A DNA stretch of 22,535 bases from IMG/VR virus record IMGVR_UViG_3300032397_001619, positions 1-22,535 of that record; one strand, 5' to 3'. The translations under genes were made by a program, and so were the position numbers. The notes beneath the pieces were generated by a model, which did not search any database, was not told where the DNA came from, and saw only the letters and a list, made by a program, of their open reading frames with translations. The DNA comes from a virus. How positions within the stretch are numbered: the first letter of the stretch is position 1; each line of letters begins with the position of its first letter. Shown here piece after piece: positions 13,092 to 21,327 of the stretch.

Positions 13092-13617
13092 CTGGATCAG
13101 CACGCTGGTCAACATCGCCACCTACGGCATCCCGTTTTGGGGCTTGAGTCACGTCGGCATCCTGGGGCACGCGGACAACGGACGGCTGATGCTCTTCGAG
13201 AGCACGCAGCTTGACGGCCTGCCTTGCGAAATCACCGGCGACGTGTTCCTGGGAACCCAGGCCCACGAGTTGGAACACGTCGTTCAAGTCTACAAGGGAA
13301 AGGTCTGGCACTATCCGCTGTACCGGCCGCTGTATCCGACCGAAGACGAGCGCCTAACCGAGTTCCTGATGTCCACGATCCACACGCCCTACGACAAGCT
13401 GGGGGCGCTGCGTTCGGCGGGTGTCGGTTTGTCGTGGATCGAGTCCCTGCTGCACCACGACAACCTCAATTCCATCTATTGTTCCGAGTGGTGTTGTGCA
13501 GCCCACACCTACATCGGCGTCTTCCGCACGGACAACGTGAGCCGCTGGAACCCTAATCGTTTCGTGCGAACCGAGCGGCGCACTCACGTCTTGCGGGCAC
13601 CGGGGAGACTCAAATGA
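13015..13617 (+). CDS. Permuted papain-like (YiiX/NlpC-P60 type) enzyme
   Basis: The product has 200 aa; GGAGG (13003-13007) precedes ATG 13015. The motif order is His46 (WGLSHVGIL), Glu62 (LMLFEST), then Cys156 (SIYCSEWCC). This is the His-first, Cys-last order of permuted NlpC/P60-like proteins such as YiiX/YaeF. The start IKAGDIIGFSGDSWIS is also typical: the element before the His is a small beta-barrel that opens with a 'gDii' strand. Such enzymes cleave or modify amide or acyl bonds in cell-wall peptides, lipids or proteins. There is no signal peptide, so it is cytoplasmic unless released by lysis. The stop overlaps the next ATG. Confidence 0.7.
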   Translation: MFRYRKNPFIPDEIKAGDIIGFSGDSWISTLVNIATYGIPFWGLSHVGILGHADNGRLMLFESTQLDGLPCEITGDVFLGTQAHELEHVVQVYKGKVWHYPLYRPLYPTEDERLTEFLMSTIHTPYDKLGALRSAGVGLSWIESLLHHDNLNSIYCSEWCCAAHTYIGVFRTDNVSRWNPNRFVRTERRTHVLRAPGRLK

Positions 13618-14171
13618 GACGAATCCTCTTTGTGTTGGTCCTGCTTGTGCCCGTCGCCGGGTGCGAAGTCGGAGAAAACTTCGGACCTTCGGCGGTCAAG
13701 AAGGAATGGCCGACCGTCAACCTCCCGGCCGTACTGCGGCAGAGCAACTGGCGTGGTCCCCAGGGCCAAGGCTCGTGCGTCCACGCCTCGATGATTAGCC
13801 TCTTCCGCTGGCAGTACCGGCTGAGGACGGCTGACCACTGGCGGCAGACCTACGGCGACGGCGAGCAGCCGGAAGACCTGGCCGCAAAGTTTAACCAGGA
13901 GGGAATCCGGTACGCCTATGTCACCAACGGGGACGTGCGTTTCCTGGAGTGGGCGTGCCGCACAAGGCGAGGTTGCGGCATTACGGTCATGGGCGGGGCG
14001 CACATGGTCGCACTCGTGCATCTCGACGACAAGTGGGCCACGATCCTCGATAACAACAACGTCGAGAAGTTTCTATGGGTTCCGCGAGAGACGCTGATCG
14101 CGGAGTGGAAGGCATCGTATGGTTGGGCCGTCGCCCCGATTTACACGCCCGCTGCTCCCTTGCCTCAATGA
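13614..14171 (+). CDS. Papain-like (C39-like) cysteine peptidase lipoprotein
   Basis: The product has 185 aa. A lipoprotein signal (hydrophobic residues 4-15, lipobox VAGC with Cys17) precedes a domain with GQGSCVHASMISLF (Cys55 at a helix start), GGAHMVALVHLDD (His130) and ILDNNN (Asp146/Asn147). This is the Cys-His-Asp/Asn order of papain-like C39-type peptidases. The enzyme should be anchored to a membrane and face the periplasm. ATG 13614 overlaps the stop of the permuted papain-like gene, and the product may act with it. Activity on a peptide leader or on cell-wall peptides is possible; the substrate is unknown. Confidence 0.7.
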   Translation: MRRILFVLVLLVPVAGCEVGENFGPSAVKKEWPTVNLPAVLRQSNWRGPQGQGSCVHASMISLFRWQYRLRTADHWRQTYGDGEQPEDLAAKFNQEGIRYAYVTNGDVRFLEWACRTRRGCGITVMGGAHMVALVHLDDKWATILDNNNVEKFLWVPRETLIAEWKASYGWAVAPIYTPAAPLPQ

Positions 14172-14641
14172 CTGCTGCACGTAAGTCGCCGTACAGCAGG
14201 GCAGCAGATGGCACGCTACAAAAAGCGTGCTCACGTTGCGGCCGGACGCTGAGTGTCAAACATTTTTATCGGCATCGGCATAGCCGCTACGTCGCTGCTT
14301 GCAAGAGTTGCATGAGAGCAACTCGCGCACATTCAACACGACAGGAACAGATGCGACGAGCGAGCCGTCGTGGACAACTTCGCCGATACGGTCTTACGGA
14401 AGAGCAGTATGGAGAGATGCTGAAAGCCCAAGGTGGCCGGTGCAAGATTTGCGGCACAACCGACCAGCTAAGAAAGAATCGGTCTCTCTGCGTGGACCAC
14501 GATCACTGCACGGGCACGGTTCGAGGATTGCTGTGCGGCGAATGCAACCGACTGTTGGGTTGCGCACGCGACCGACCACAAGTGCTTTTGGCTGCCGCAA
14601 CATATCTCAAGACAAGTCCCCAACAAGAGAGGAAACCATGA
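14168..14641 (+). CDS. Recombination endonuclease VII-like protein
   Basis: The product has 157 aa from ATG 14168, which overlaps the previous stop (ATGA). An N-terminal zinc ribbon (CSRC at 21-24, CKSC at 45-48) is joined by a basic linker to an endonuclease VII domain. That domain shows YGLTEEQYGEML, GGRCKICG (Cys92, Cys95), VDHDHCTG (109-116, catalytic His/Asp cluster), VRGLLCGECN (Cys123, Cys126) and NRLLGCARD. T4 endonuclease VII uses this fold, with a four-Cys zinc site, to resolve Holliday junctions and debranch DNA before packaging, a role that fits a gene shortly before terminase. The zinc ribbon extension may add DNA specificity. The end overlaps the next gene. Confidence 0.85.
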   Translation: MTAARKSPYSRAADGTLQKACSRCGRTLSVKHFYRHRHSRYVAACKSCMRATRAHSTRQEQMRRASRRGQLRRYGLTEEQYGEMLKAQGGRCKICGTTDQLRKNRSLCVDHDHCTGTVRGLLCGECNRLLGCARDRPQVLLAAATYLKTSPQQERKP

Positions 14642-15327
14642 ACAAGCTGCTCCTGAGTGTGCTGTGCTTGCTCGCAGTGTTTGCGGCGGCCGTGCCCTGC
14701 TTCGCCGATACCGTCAACGGTGTCCTGGCCGAAGAGCGCATCGTCAACCTTCCGCAGGACCAGGGCAAGTGGTACGTGAGCGTGGTCGGCAACGCGACCG
14801 ACTCCCGCTACAACGAGATCGTGGGCTGGTTCGACACCAACGCCAGTCTGAAGAAGCTGAAGAATCAGGTCCATTTCTGCCCGGTCACGAGCGACACGGC
14901 GATCTATCAGGCCCGTTACGCCAGCAATGTGAAGGCCCTGCCGACCGTGCGGATGCAGAAGCCGGATGGCACCGTGGTCTATGAAGCTGCCGGGAAGAAC
15001 ATCCCCATGACGGCTGCGGGCTTGAACGGTGCGCTGGCTGGTGCGGTGAACACGGCCCAAGGGATTCGCCCGGTCCTGCCGTGGCGAAGGGACATGGAGC
15101 GCCGGTGCCCTGGCCCCTCCCCGAATCCGCAGCCGCAGCCGCAACCACAGCCGGACCCCGCACCTCAGCCGATTGACGACAACGGGCCGCCGAATGTCGA
15201 GCCGGAGCCGCAAGCCGATCTGCCGCCGTGGGGCGTGGCTGTCATCTGTCTCGCGGGTGTGCTCATCGGCATTGCCAGCGGCTACGGCCGTCAGTTGTAC
15301 GGCAAGCTGCATCCGACCGTGAAGTAG
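14638..15327 (+). CDS. Exported thioredoxin-fold protein with Pro-rich linker and C-terminal membrane anchor
   Basis: The product has 229 aa from ATG 14638 (AGAGGAAA upstream; ATGA overlap with the nuclease gene). A signal peptide (residues 1-23, cleaved near CFA|DT) leads a thioredoxin-like domain. KWYVSVVGNATD takes the place of the active-site loop and has no CxxC, and ALPTVRMQKPDG holds the expected cis-Pro (Pro102). A Pro-rich linker with a PQ repeat (about 159-197) follows, then a transmembrane helix (198-216) and a short basic tail. I infer a membrane-anchored, redox-inactive thioredoxin-fold binder. It is paired with the catalytic thioredoxin lipoprotein at 15926. Confidence 0.7.
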   Translation: MNKLLLSVLCLLAVFAAAVPCFADTVNGVLAEERIVNLPQDQGKWYVSVVGNATDSRYNEIVGWFDTNASLKKLKNQVHFCPVTSDTAIYQARYASNVKALPTVRMQKPDGTVVYEAAGKNIPMTAAGLNGALAGAVNTAQGIRPVLPWRRDMERRCPGPSPNPQPQPQPQPDPAPQPIDDNGPPNVEPEPQADLPPWGVAVICLAGVLIGIASGYGRQLYGKLHPTVK

Positions 15328-15411
15328 TCGCGTCTCGTACTTGCGTGTCATGTATCCTGTGACCATTCTGCTGTCCTGCGACAGCCACCTCGAAAACCCG
15401 GAGAAGAAAAG

Positions 15412-15807
15412 ATGAACCCCACCGTTGTGATCTGGATTCTGGCCGCTGTGGTCGCCGTGTTGGTCGGTCGTGAAGTCGGCAAGCGCCTCTTCGACGTGAA
15501 CGCGAAGCTGATGGCGAAGAAACGCGCCGCCCAAGTGCTCGCCGCCAAGCTGCGGGACAACGGACTGAAACTGCTCCCCGCTCTGCTCGAAGACTTCGCC
15601 GTAGGCGACGTGCAGGACATGGTGGAGAAGATTCACGATGTCGCCAAGCTGGTCGAAGCCGGTAGTAACGCCATCGAGAAGGAACTGGAGCAGACCTACG
15701 AAAACGTGTTGGCGAAGAAACTCGCCACCCCCGAGGGCATGGCCCTGATTAAGGCGAAGATCGCCGAGATCGAGGGTGCGGCCCCTGCTCCGGCCCTGGC
15801 CCAGTAA
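15412..15807 (+). CDS. Small membrane-anchored helical protein, 131 aa
   Basis: ATG 15412 follows GGAGAAGAAAA. An N-terminal transmembrane helix (residues 4-20, TVVIWILAAVVAVLVG) precedes a charged helical domain rich in Lys/Glu/Ala that spans almost the whole protein. The tail is Ala/Pro-rich (APAPALAQ). The architecture resembles anchored coiled-coil accessory proteins; I recognise no family. A small hairpin (CTGTC/GACAG, 15371-15384) and a weak TTGCGT-17-CATTCT promoter-like pair lie in the 84-nt gap before it. It stands between two exported thioredoxin-fold genes and may contribute to the same envelope complex. Confidence 0.6.
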   Translation: MNPTVVIWILAAVVAVLVGREVGKRLFDVNAKLMAKKRAAQVLAAKLRDNGLKLLPALLEDFAVGDVQDMVEKIHDVAKLVEAGSNAIEKELEQTYENVLAKKLATPEGMALIKAKIAEIEGAAPAPALAQ

Positions 15808-15867
15808 GCCCCTCTACGGATAGCATCCGCAGACTTCCGAGCCCGGTTGCGGCCATACGCGGCCGGG

Positions 15868-15916
15868 CCGGTTCTCGGATGGCTCCCGGACCTGCCGCGA
15901 GCCATCCGAGAACCGG
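15868..15916 (+). promoter_or_regulatory. Long perfect hairpin partly covering a ribosome binding site
   Basis: CCGGTTCTCGGATGGCTC (15868-15885) and its exact complement (15899-15916) form an 18-bp stem with a 13-nt loop. GGAG, the Shine-Dalgarno of the thioredoxin lipoprotein gene (15915-15918), begins inside the right arm, so the hairpin can limit ribosome access. No T-run follows, so it is not a simple terminator. It could also protect an mRNA end after processing. Confidence 0.7.
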
Positions 15917-15925
15917 AGACCCAAG

Positions 15926-16294
15926 ATGAAAGCCAAGACCTTCGTACTGTCCGTGGTGCTGCCATTGTCGGCGCTGATTTCCCTGCTGGTGTTGATCGCT
16001 GGCTGTGTGACGCTGCCGAAGCAAGAGCAGCGTCAAGGCTGCCAGCGTCCCAAGGTGCTGGCCTTCACGGCATCCTGGTGCGTTCCGTGCCAGCGTGCCA
16101 AGCCGGCTTTGGTGCAGATCAAGGCTGCCGGCGTGGACGTGCAGATCATCGACATCGACGAGCAACCTGAGTTGGCGCGGCAGTATGGCGTCAGCAGTGT
16201 GCCGACCTTCTTCGTGTACGTGTGCGGAAAAAAGGCCGTGCGGACCCAGGACATCACCGTGGTGGTCTCCCTGACGCGCTTTGGGTGTAGGTGA
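15926..16294 (+). CDS. Thioredoxin-like lipoprotein
   Basis: The product has 122 aa; ATG 15926 follows GGAG (15915-15918). A lipoprotein signal with lipobox LIAGC (Cys27) precedes a thioredoxin fold: LAFTASWCVPCQRAKP with active site Cys52-Val-Pro-Cys55, a central strand VQIIDIDE, and SSVPTFFVY with cis-Pro93. The protein should be anchored to a membrane with a catalytic CVPC facing the periplasm, and carry out disulfide reduction or exchange. Its ribosome binding site is partly inside the hairpin at 15868-15916. The end overlaps the next gene by ATG/TGA. A free-standing lipoprotein thioredoxin in a phage late region is uncommon. Confidence 0.8.
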   Translation: MKAKTFVLSVVLPLSALISLLVLIAGCVTLPKQEQRQGCQRPKVLAFTASWCVPCQRAKPALVQIKAAGVDVQIIDIDEQPELARQYGVSSVPTFFVYVCGKKAVRTQDITVVVSLTRFGCR

Positions 16295-16494
16295 TGGCAC
16301 GTCGCTGCCGCAACTGCCCCGAGAAACCTCAGTCCGTGCCGCAGCCCAAGTCACCCGAGGCGTCGAGCGATGCCGGCCTCAGTCAGCCCCGAGGCCGTGG
16401 ACGAACCATGAGGTTGCACCGGGCCGAACGCCGAAGCAACCAGCGAGCCGCACTTGCCGCTGACCTACGCGAACCTGAGATGCAACCTCATTAA
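16294..16494 (+). CDS. Small basic protein, 66 aa
   Basis: ATG 16294 overlaps the stop of the thioredoxin lipoprotein gene. The protein is very basic and low-complexity, with a CRNC Cys pair at residues 5-8, a Pro/Gln/Ser-rich middle and an Arg-rich C-terminal part (RLHRAERRSNQRAAL). DNA binding is likely. It lies 20 bp before the terminase start, where terminase small subunits often lie, but nothing in the sequence confirms that. Confidence 0.4.
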   Translation: MARRCRNCPEKPQSVPQPKSPEASSDAGLSQPRGRGRTMRLHRAERRSNQRAALAADLREPEMQPH

Positions 16495-16514
16495 ACTACC
16501 AATGATGCCGCTCC

Positions 16515-18188
16515 ATGAGTTTTCTCGACGAATTGCGGGAGTTTGTCAAAGAGGGGCTGCGGAGCAACAACCTTCGGTCTTGCAGCCGATGGGCCGAACA
16601 TCGACGGGTGATGGGGGCACCCTTTAACGGCAACTACGGCTTCCTGCACCACCCCTGGTGCCGCGAAATTCACGACAGCCAGGCGGCCTGGACGATTGCC
16701 ATGAAGGCCGCCCAGTTGGGCGTGACGGAGACAGGGATCAACCGGGCCTTCTTCACGCTTGACCAGTCGAAACGGGACGTGCTCTATGTCCTCCCGACGG
16801 CGCTGAACGCGAGCGACTTTTCCAAGGCCCGTTTTGCAACTGCCCTGAAGCTCAGCCCCTACCTCAAAAACCTGTTCGTCGATACGAACACCGTGGGGCT
16901 GAAATCGACCGGCGCGAACGTCCTGTACATTCGTGGTAGTCGTGGCGACAGCAACTTGAAGTCCATCCCCGTGTCCGAGTTGGTCTTGGACGAGTTGGAC
17001 GAGATGGACACCCATGCGGTGTGGCTCGCCTTGGAGCGGTTGTCGGGGCAGATCGAGAAGCACATCCTGGCGATCTCCACGCCGACCGTGCCGAAGTACG
17101 GCATCCACAAGCTGTACCTGACCAGCACACAAGAGCACTTCTACTTCCAGTGTCCATGCTGCTCGCGCTGGACGGAGTTGACTTGGCCCGACTGCGTGGA
17201 AATCATCGGCGAGTCGGTCAACGATCCGCGTTGCAAGGAATCGTTCCTCAAGTGCAAGGAGTGCAAGCATAAGCTGGAACACGCGGTCAAGCCGCTCTTC
17301 CTGGCTGGCGGCCAGTGGAAGGCGACGGAAACCAACGTCCTGCCGGAAGAGTCGCGGGGCTTTTACATCAACCAGCTTTACTCGTCCACGGTGACGCCCG
17401 GCGAACTGGTCACAGCCTACCACCGTGGCTTGGGCGACGAGGCGGCGAACACGGAGTTTCATTGCAGCAAACTGGGCCTGCCGTTCATCGGCGTGGGTGC
17501 CCAGGTGACGGACGAGATGATCGAAGCCTGCCTCAAAGGGCATACGATCAACGAGGCCCGGCCGCAGATTGGCGGCAACCGCTTGATAACGATGGGAGTG
17601 GACCAGGGCAAGACGGGATACATTTCGGTCGTCGAGTGGCTCTTCGACGAGCATCCGGGAAGCGACATCAGTTCCGCCGCCATCGGCAAGCTGCTGTGGT
17701 TCGGTAAGTTCGCGGAAGACGATTGGAGCTACCTCGGCGAGTTGATGCGGGAATGGCAGGTGCTTGCCTGCGTGGTGGACGCCGACCCGAACGTCAACGA
17801 CGCCCGCCGCTTTGCCAAGAAGTTCCACGGCTATGTGTGGCTGACACGATACCGGCGCGGCCAGACAGCCAAAGAGGTGGCCCTTAGCGAGGAAGAGACG
17901 GGTGCGCCGTTCGCCACGGTGGATCGCACAAGCTGGCTGAGTTGCACGCTCGGCCGTTTCAAGACGACGCCATCCCGCATCTTGCTGCCGCGCGACATTT
18001 CCTTTGAGTATCGGGAACACGTCAAGAATCTGGTGCGAACCTACGAGAAGGACAACACCGGGAACATGGTGGCCACCTACGTGAACACGGGACCGGACCA
18101 TTTCGCGCACAGCCTCGTCTATGCGGACATCGCTCTGACTCTAGCTCCGCTGACGACCGGCGGCGAAGACATCGGGAAAGTCACGTAA
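16515..18188 (+). CDS. Phage terminase large subunit (GpA type)
   Basis: The product has 557 aa; ATG 16515 begins MSFLDELREFVKEG. The N-terminal ATPase has a degenerate Walker A-like segment (KAAQLGVTET, about 64-73) and a clear Walker B (LVLDELDEM, Asp159-Glu160). A central zinc-binding insertion (CPCC at 213-216, CKEC at 247-250) is typical of GpA. The nuclease domain has MGVDQGK (Asp363), VVDADPN (Asp422/Asp424) and PDHFAHSLVYAD (Asp528-Asp538). It translocates DNA into the prohead through the portal and cuts the concatemer. The length is slightly below lambda GpA. The portal gene follows after a 13-bp gap. Confidence 0.9.
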   Translation: MSFLDELREFVKEGLRSNNLRSCSRWAEHRRVMGAPFNGNYGFLHHPWCREIHDSQAAWTIAMKAAQLGVTETGINRAFFTLDQSKRDVLYVLPTALNASDFSKARFATALKLSPYLKNLFVDTNTVGLKSTGANVLYIRGSRGDSNLKSIPVSELVLDELDEMDTHAVWLALERLSGQIEKHILAISTPTVPKYGIHKLYLTSTQEHFYFQCPCCSRWTELTWPDCVEIIGESVNDPRCKESFLKCKECKHKLEHAVKPLFLAGGQWKATETNVLPEESRGFYINQLYSSTVTPGELVTAYHRGLGDEAANTEFHCSKLGLPFIGVGAQVTDEMIEACLKGHTINEARPQIGGNRLITMGVDQGKTGYISVVEWLFDEHPGSDISSAAIGKLLWFGKFAEDDWSYLGELMREWQVLACVVDADPNVNDARRFAKKFHGYVWLTRYRRGQTAKEVALSEEETGAPFATVDRTSWLSCTLGRFKTTPSRILLPRDISFEYREHVKNLVRTYEKDNTGNMVATYVNTGPDHFAHSLVYADIALTLAPLTTGGEDIGKVT

Positions 18189-18201
18189 CGAGAGAGCAGT
18201 C

Positions 18202-20025
18202 ATGGCCGAAAGTCAAACGCTCAACTTGGTAGACAGCCGCCATCCTGGCTATTTGTCCGGCATGACCGACTGGGCCAAGTGGCGCTTGTCCTACAACGGC
18301 GGTGACGAGTTCCGCGAGGCGTACCTGGAACGGTTCTCCATGCGGGAAGACCCGCTGGAGTTCAACGCCCGTAAGGCCATGACGCCGATCCCGAAGTTTG
18401 CGGGCGCGGCGATCAACGACATCAGAAATGCCATCTACCAACGTATGCGGGACATCACGCGCAAGGGTGGCAGGAAAGCCTACCAGTACGCGGTCAACGG
18501 AAACAACCTTGGCGTGGATCGGCGCGGTTCGACCATGAACGCCTTTATCGGCGTGAAGGTCTTGACCGAGTTGCTGGTCATGGGCCGGGTGGGCGTCTTC
18601 GTCGATGCCCCACCTGTGCCGTCGGGAGCAACCTTGGCGGACATCGGCGGCGTTTCGCCGTACCTCTACAAGTACGACATCGAAGACATCCTTTCCTGGA
18701 CCTGCTCGAAGCCTGAAGCCCCGTCCGAGTTCGACGCAATCCTGCTGCGGGACACGGCGATGCAGTACGATCAGGCGTACTTCCTCCCTACGGTCTCGGT
18801 GCAACGCTACCGGTATCTGCGGGTCAACCCAGAGACCGGCAAGGTCGGCCTGCAATTTTACGATCTGCAAGGCCAGCCCGTCGATCAGTATGGTCAGCCG
18901 GGCGGCGAAATCCAGTTGGAACTAGACCGCATCCCGTTCGTGATGCTGGACATCGGCAGCAGCCTGATTAAGGACGTGTGCCAGCACCAGATCGCGCTGC
19001 TGAACCTCGGTTCGAGCGACGTGAGCTACGCCCTCCGCAGCAACTTCCCGTTTTACGTGGAGCAGAAGGACTTGCGGGCGGTGGGTGCCCACTTGAAGCA
19101 CGCCGCCACGGCGGAGGGCACGGCGACCACGGGCGGCCAAGGTGCGGGCGAGACGGACATCAAGGTTGGTGCGACCCACGGCCGGGCCTACGACAAGGGG
19201 ATGAATCCTCCGGGCTTCATCAATCCCTCGGCCGAGCCGCTGCGGGCGAGCCTGGAGTTGCAGGACCGGCTCAAGCGGGACATCCGCGAATTGGTCAACC
19301 TGGCCGTGTCGGCACTGGCGGTGCGGGCCTCGGCCGAATCAAAGGCGATGGACAACCAGGGCCTTGAAGCCGGGTTGTCCTACATCGGACTGCTGTTGGA
19401 AAGCGCCGAGCGGCAGCTTTGCGAACACTGGGCCGCTTACGAAGATCGGACGGTGACGAAGCGCGAAGTCGCCACGATCAAGTACCCGGATCGCTACTCG
19501 CTCAAGACCGATGCCGACCGGATCAAGGAAGCCCAGGACTTGACGAAGCTGATGAACAGCGTCCCCGGCCGCAAGGTCAAGCGGGAGTTGTCCAAGGGAG
19601 TCGTGCAAGCCTTGCTCGGCGGCAAGATTGGCGTGGACGATCTGGACGCAATCAATCAGGAGATCGACAGCGCGCATTACACGAACAGTGACCCGACGAC
19701 GATCATCCAAGCCGTGCAAGCCGGGCTGGTCGGCGAGAAGACCGGTTCGGTGGCCCTGGGGTTCGACGACGACGAATACCTGGCGGCCCGCCAAGATCAC
19801 CTGGAGCGCGTGAAGCGAATTGCCGAGGCCCAGGGGATGGCGGGTGGTCAACACGGCCGGGCTGGTGCGGACGGCGGCGGCGGCGATCCGGCGGCCCGAG
19901 GCGTACCCGACCTTTCGGCGAATACCGCGGCCGGAGCCGACGAGAAAACGGCCAGCCGAAACACTGACTTGGAACCGACGACAGCCTCGCGCGTGCGAGG
20001 CGCGGGGAAACCGAAGTTGGCGTAA
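18202..20025 (+). CDS. Phage portal protein (DUF4055-like)
   Basis: The product has 607 aa; GAGAG precedes ATG 18202. The N-terminal wing has DWAKWRLSYNGGDEFREAYL, typical of DUF4055-like portals. Central parts are RYRYLRVNPETGKVGLQFYD and IPFVMLDIGSSL. A long helix with ELVNLAVSALAVRASAESKA (about 363-382) corresponds to the portal stem/clip region. The C-terminal 100 residues are Gly/Ala/Asp-rich and probably disordered. Portals form dodecameric rings at one capsid vertex through which terminase pumps DNA. The position directly after terminase supports the call. No capsid or protease gene follows. Confidence 0.85.
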   Translation: MAESQTLNLVDSRHPGYLSGMTDWAKWRLSYNGGDEFREAYLERFSMREDPLEFNARKAMTPIPKFAGAAINDIRNAIYQRMRDITRKGGRKAYQYAVNGNNLGVDRRGSTMNAFIGVKVLTELLVMGRVGVFVDAPPVPSGATLADIGGVSPYLYKYDIEDILSWTCSKPEAPSEFDAILLRDTAMQYDQAYFLPTVSVQRYRYLRVNPETGKVGLQFYDLQGQPVDQYGQPGGEIQLELDRIPFVMLDIGSSLIKDVCQHQIALLNLGSSDVSYALRSNFPFYVEQKDLRAVGAHLKHAATAEGTATTGGQGAGETDIKVGATHGRAYDKGMNPPGFINPSAEPLRASLELQDRLKRDIRELVNLAVSALAVRASAESKAMDNQGLEAGLSYIGLLLESAERQLCEHWAAYEDRTVTKREVATIKYPDRYSLKTDADRIKEAQDLTKLMNSVPGRKVKRELSKGVVQALLGGKIGVDDLDAINQEIDSAHYTNSDPTTIIQAVQAGLVGEKTGSVALGFDDDEYLAARQDHLERVKRIAEAQGMAGGQHGRAGADGGGGDPAARGVPDLSANTAAGADEKTASRNTDLEPTTASRVRGAGKPKLA

Positions 20026-20039
20026 TGGGATAATCAACC

Positions 20040-20318
20040 ATGCACGAACCAGCATCCGATTTCTGGACCGATGCCGGCACCTGCACCACGACGCCGAAAC
20101 GGCTCAAGGACTTGTCCTTTCCGTTGAAGCATTACGTCATGGTCAGGGCCAACACTGGCAACACCAAGGTTATCTGCATCGGAAACTCCGACTGCAAGAA
20201 TACCGGCCTTATCCTGGCCGGTGGTGAGCAAACACCGCCCATCCCCATCGACAACCTCAATAAGTTGTGGGTGGCTTCGGCCGAGGGCGACCAGGGATAC
20301 TCCTGGATCGCTCTGTAA
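20040..20318 (+). CDS. Small structural-type protein, 92 aa (paralogue 1)
   Basis: ATG 20040 has only a weak ribosome binding site. The protein is beta-rich: FPLKHYVMVRANTGN, KVICIGNSDCKN, GGEQTPPIPIDNLNKLWV, and a terminal GDQGYSWIAL. It is similar in layout to the next gene product: a central strand pair, a G-E-x-x-P-I loop, a Trp-containing strand and a final W-x-AL/AV. Such small beta-sandwich proteins are common among phage head decoration and fibre-attachment proteins, so this role is inferred. No signal peptide. Confidence 0.6.
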   Translation: MHEPASDFWTDAGTCTTTPKRLKDLSFPLKHYVMVRANTGNTKVICIGNSDCKNTGLILAGGEQTPPIPIDNLNKLWVASAEGDQGYSWIAL

Positions 20319-20338
20319 CCCTAGCCCGGAGAATAGCT

Positions 20339-20653
20339 GTGGACGTAGTAAAAGAATCCGTCAGCGATATATTCTTCGGGCACACGTCCGTGGGAACCAC
20401 CGCGAAGAAGATCGTACCGCAAAAGTTCCCGGTCCAGAAGGGCGTCCTGTTGCGAAGCCCCGGTGCTGGAGACCCCGTGCCCAATACCCGCCCCGTCTGG
20501 ATTGGCGGGTGCGGCGTGACAGCCGACTCTTTGGCAACAGGTGGCGTGCCGCTGTGTCCCGGCGAGTCAATGTTCATTCCCTTGGAAGACCCGACGAGAC
20601 TCCACGCTGTCTCGACGGCCGAAGATCAAGACCTTGCTTGGATGGCGGTATAG
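20339..20653 (+). CDS. Small structural-type protein, 104 aa (paralogue 2)
   Basis: The start is GTG 20339, preceded by GGAGAA. The product, MDVVKESVSDIFFGHTSVGT and on, has FPVQKGVLLRSPGAGD, PVWIGGCGVTADS, CPGESMFIPLEDPTRL and a terminal DQDLAWMAV. This matches the preceding 92-aa protein in motif order (glycine-loop, P-G-E loop, hydrophobic pair, W-x-A-V/L end), so the two probably arose by duplication. A virion accessory role is likely. The stop is 2 bp before the fibre gene start. Confidence 0.6.
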   Translation: MDVVKESVSDIFFGHTSVGTTAKKIVPQKFPVQKGVLLRSPGAGDPVPNTRPVWIGGCGVTADSLATGGVPLCPGESMFIPLEDPTRLHAVSTAEDQDLAWMAV

Positions 20654-20655
20654 TC

Positions 20656-21327
20656 GTGAGCACGTTCTATCACTCTTCACAATCTGGCGGCGGCCCGCCC
20701 GGTCCACCCGGCGCAAAAGGCGACCAGGGCGACCGAGGCCCTGGCGTCTTGAATTGGCGGGGTGATTGGAGCGTTACAGAAGCCTACGAGCCGAACGATG
20801 CCGTGGCCCTCGACGGTTCTGCGTACATCTGCGTGGAAGCCCACACGGGTTCACAACCGCCATCGGCGAGGTGGAACCTTTTTGCCAGCCGTGGAAGCCA
20901 AGGCGTCCAGGGCGAGAAGGGTGATGAAGGCGACCAGGGCGAGAAGGGTGATCGGGGCGACCGTGGCCCGCAAGGAGTGCCTGGCGAACAAGGCAGGCAA
21001 GGCGTCCCCGGCGCGCGCGGCTATCCCGGAGAGAAGGGCGATGAAGGCGACAAAGGCGACCCCGGCATCAGGTGGCGAGGCGCGTGGGACAGCCTTACGC
21101 AGTACGTACCGGGCGATGCCGTTCAACATGATGGCTCGTGCCACATCTCGGTCGCCGAGAGCATTGGGTCCGAACCTCCTTCGGCAAACTGGGGTTTGAT
21201 GGTTGCCAAAGGCGTGCCCGGCGAGCCTGGGGCACAGGGCAATGATGGAACACCGGGCCTCAACTGGAAGGGCGAATGGAACGACATCACGACCTACGAC
21301 CGCAACGACGTTGTATTCTTCAACCCG
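20656..21327 (+). pseudogene. Collagen-like tail fibre with carbohydrate-binding-like modules, truncated by insertion
   Basis: From GTG 20656 the protein alternates Gly-X-Y collagen stretches (residues 11-30, about 80-138, 185-202) with three copies of a module of the pattern W-x(2)-W-x(5,8)-Y-x(2)-N/GD-x-V, then G-x-x-Y/H and P-x-x-x-x-W. The first two are complete (33-78, 139-184) and the third is cut after DVVFFN (residue 223). The pattern resembles chitin-binding CBM5/12-like modules. The break coincides with the TTATGTGG end repeats at 21328, so an inserted element interrupts the gene. The frame happens to stay open to 22275, antisense to the recombinase gene, which would give a junk tail. 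It is probably a phage receptor-binding fibre. Confidence 0.75.

Noticed and set aside
14503-15636. Minus-strand open frame of 377 codons
   Set aside because: Antisense to the endonuclease VII and thioredoxin-fold genes; no SD or domain.
16491-18110. Minus-strand open frame of 539 codons
   Set aside because: Exact antisense of the terminase gene, whose motifs are clear on the plus strand; His/Val/Gly-rich shadow composition.
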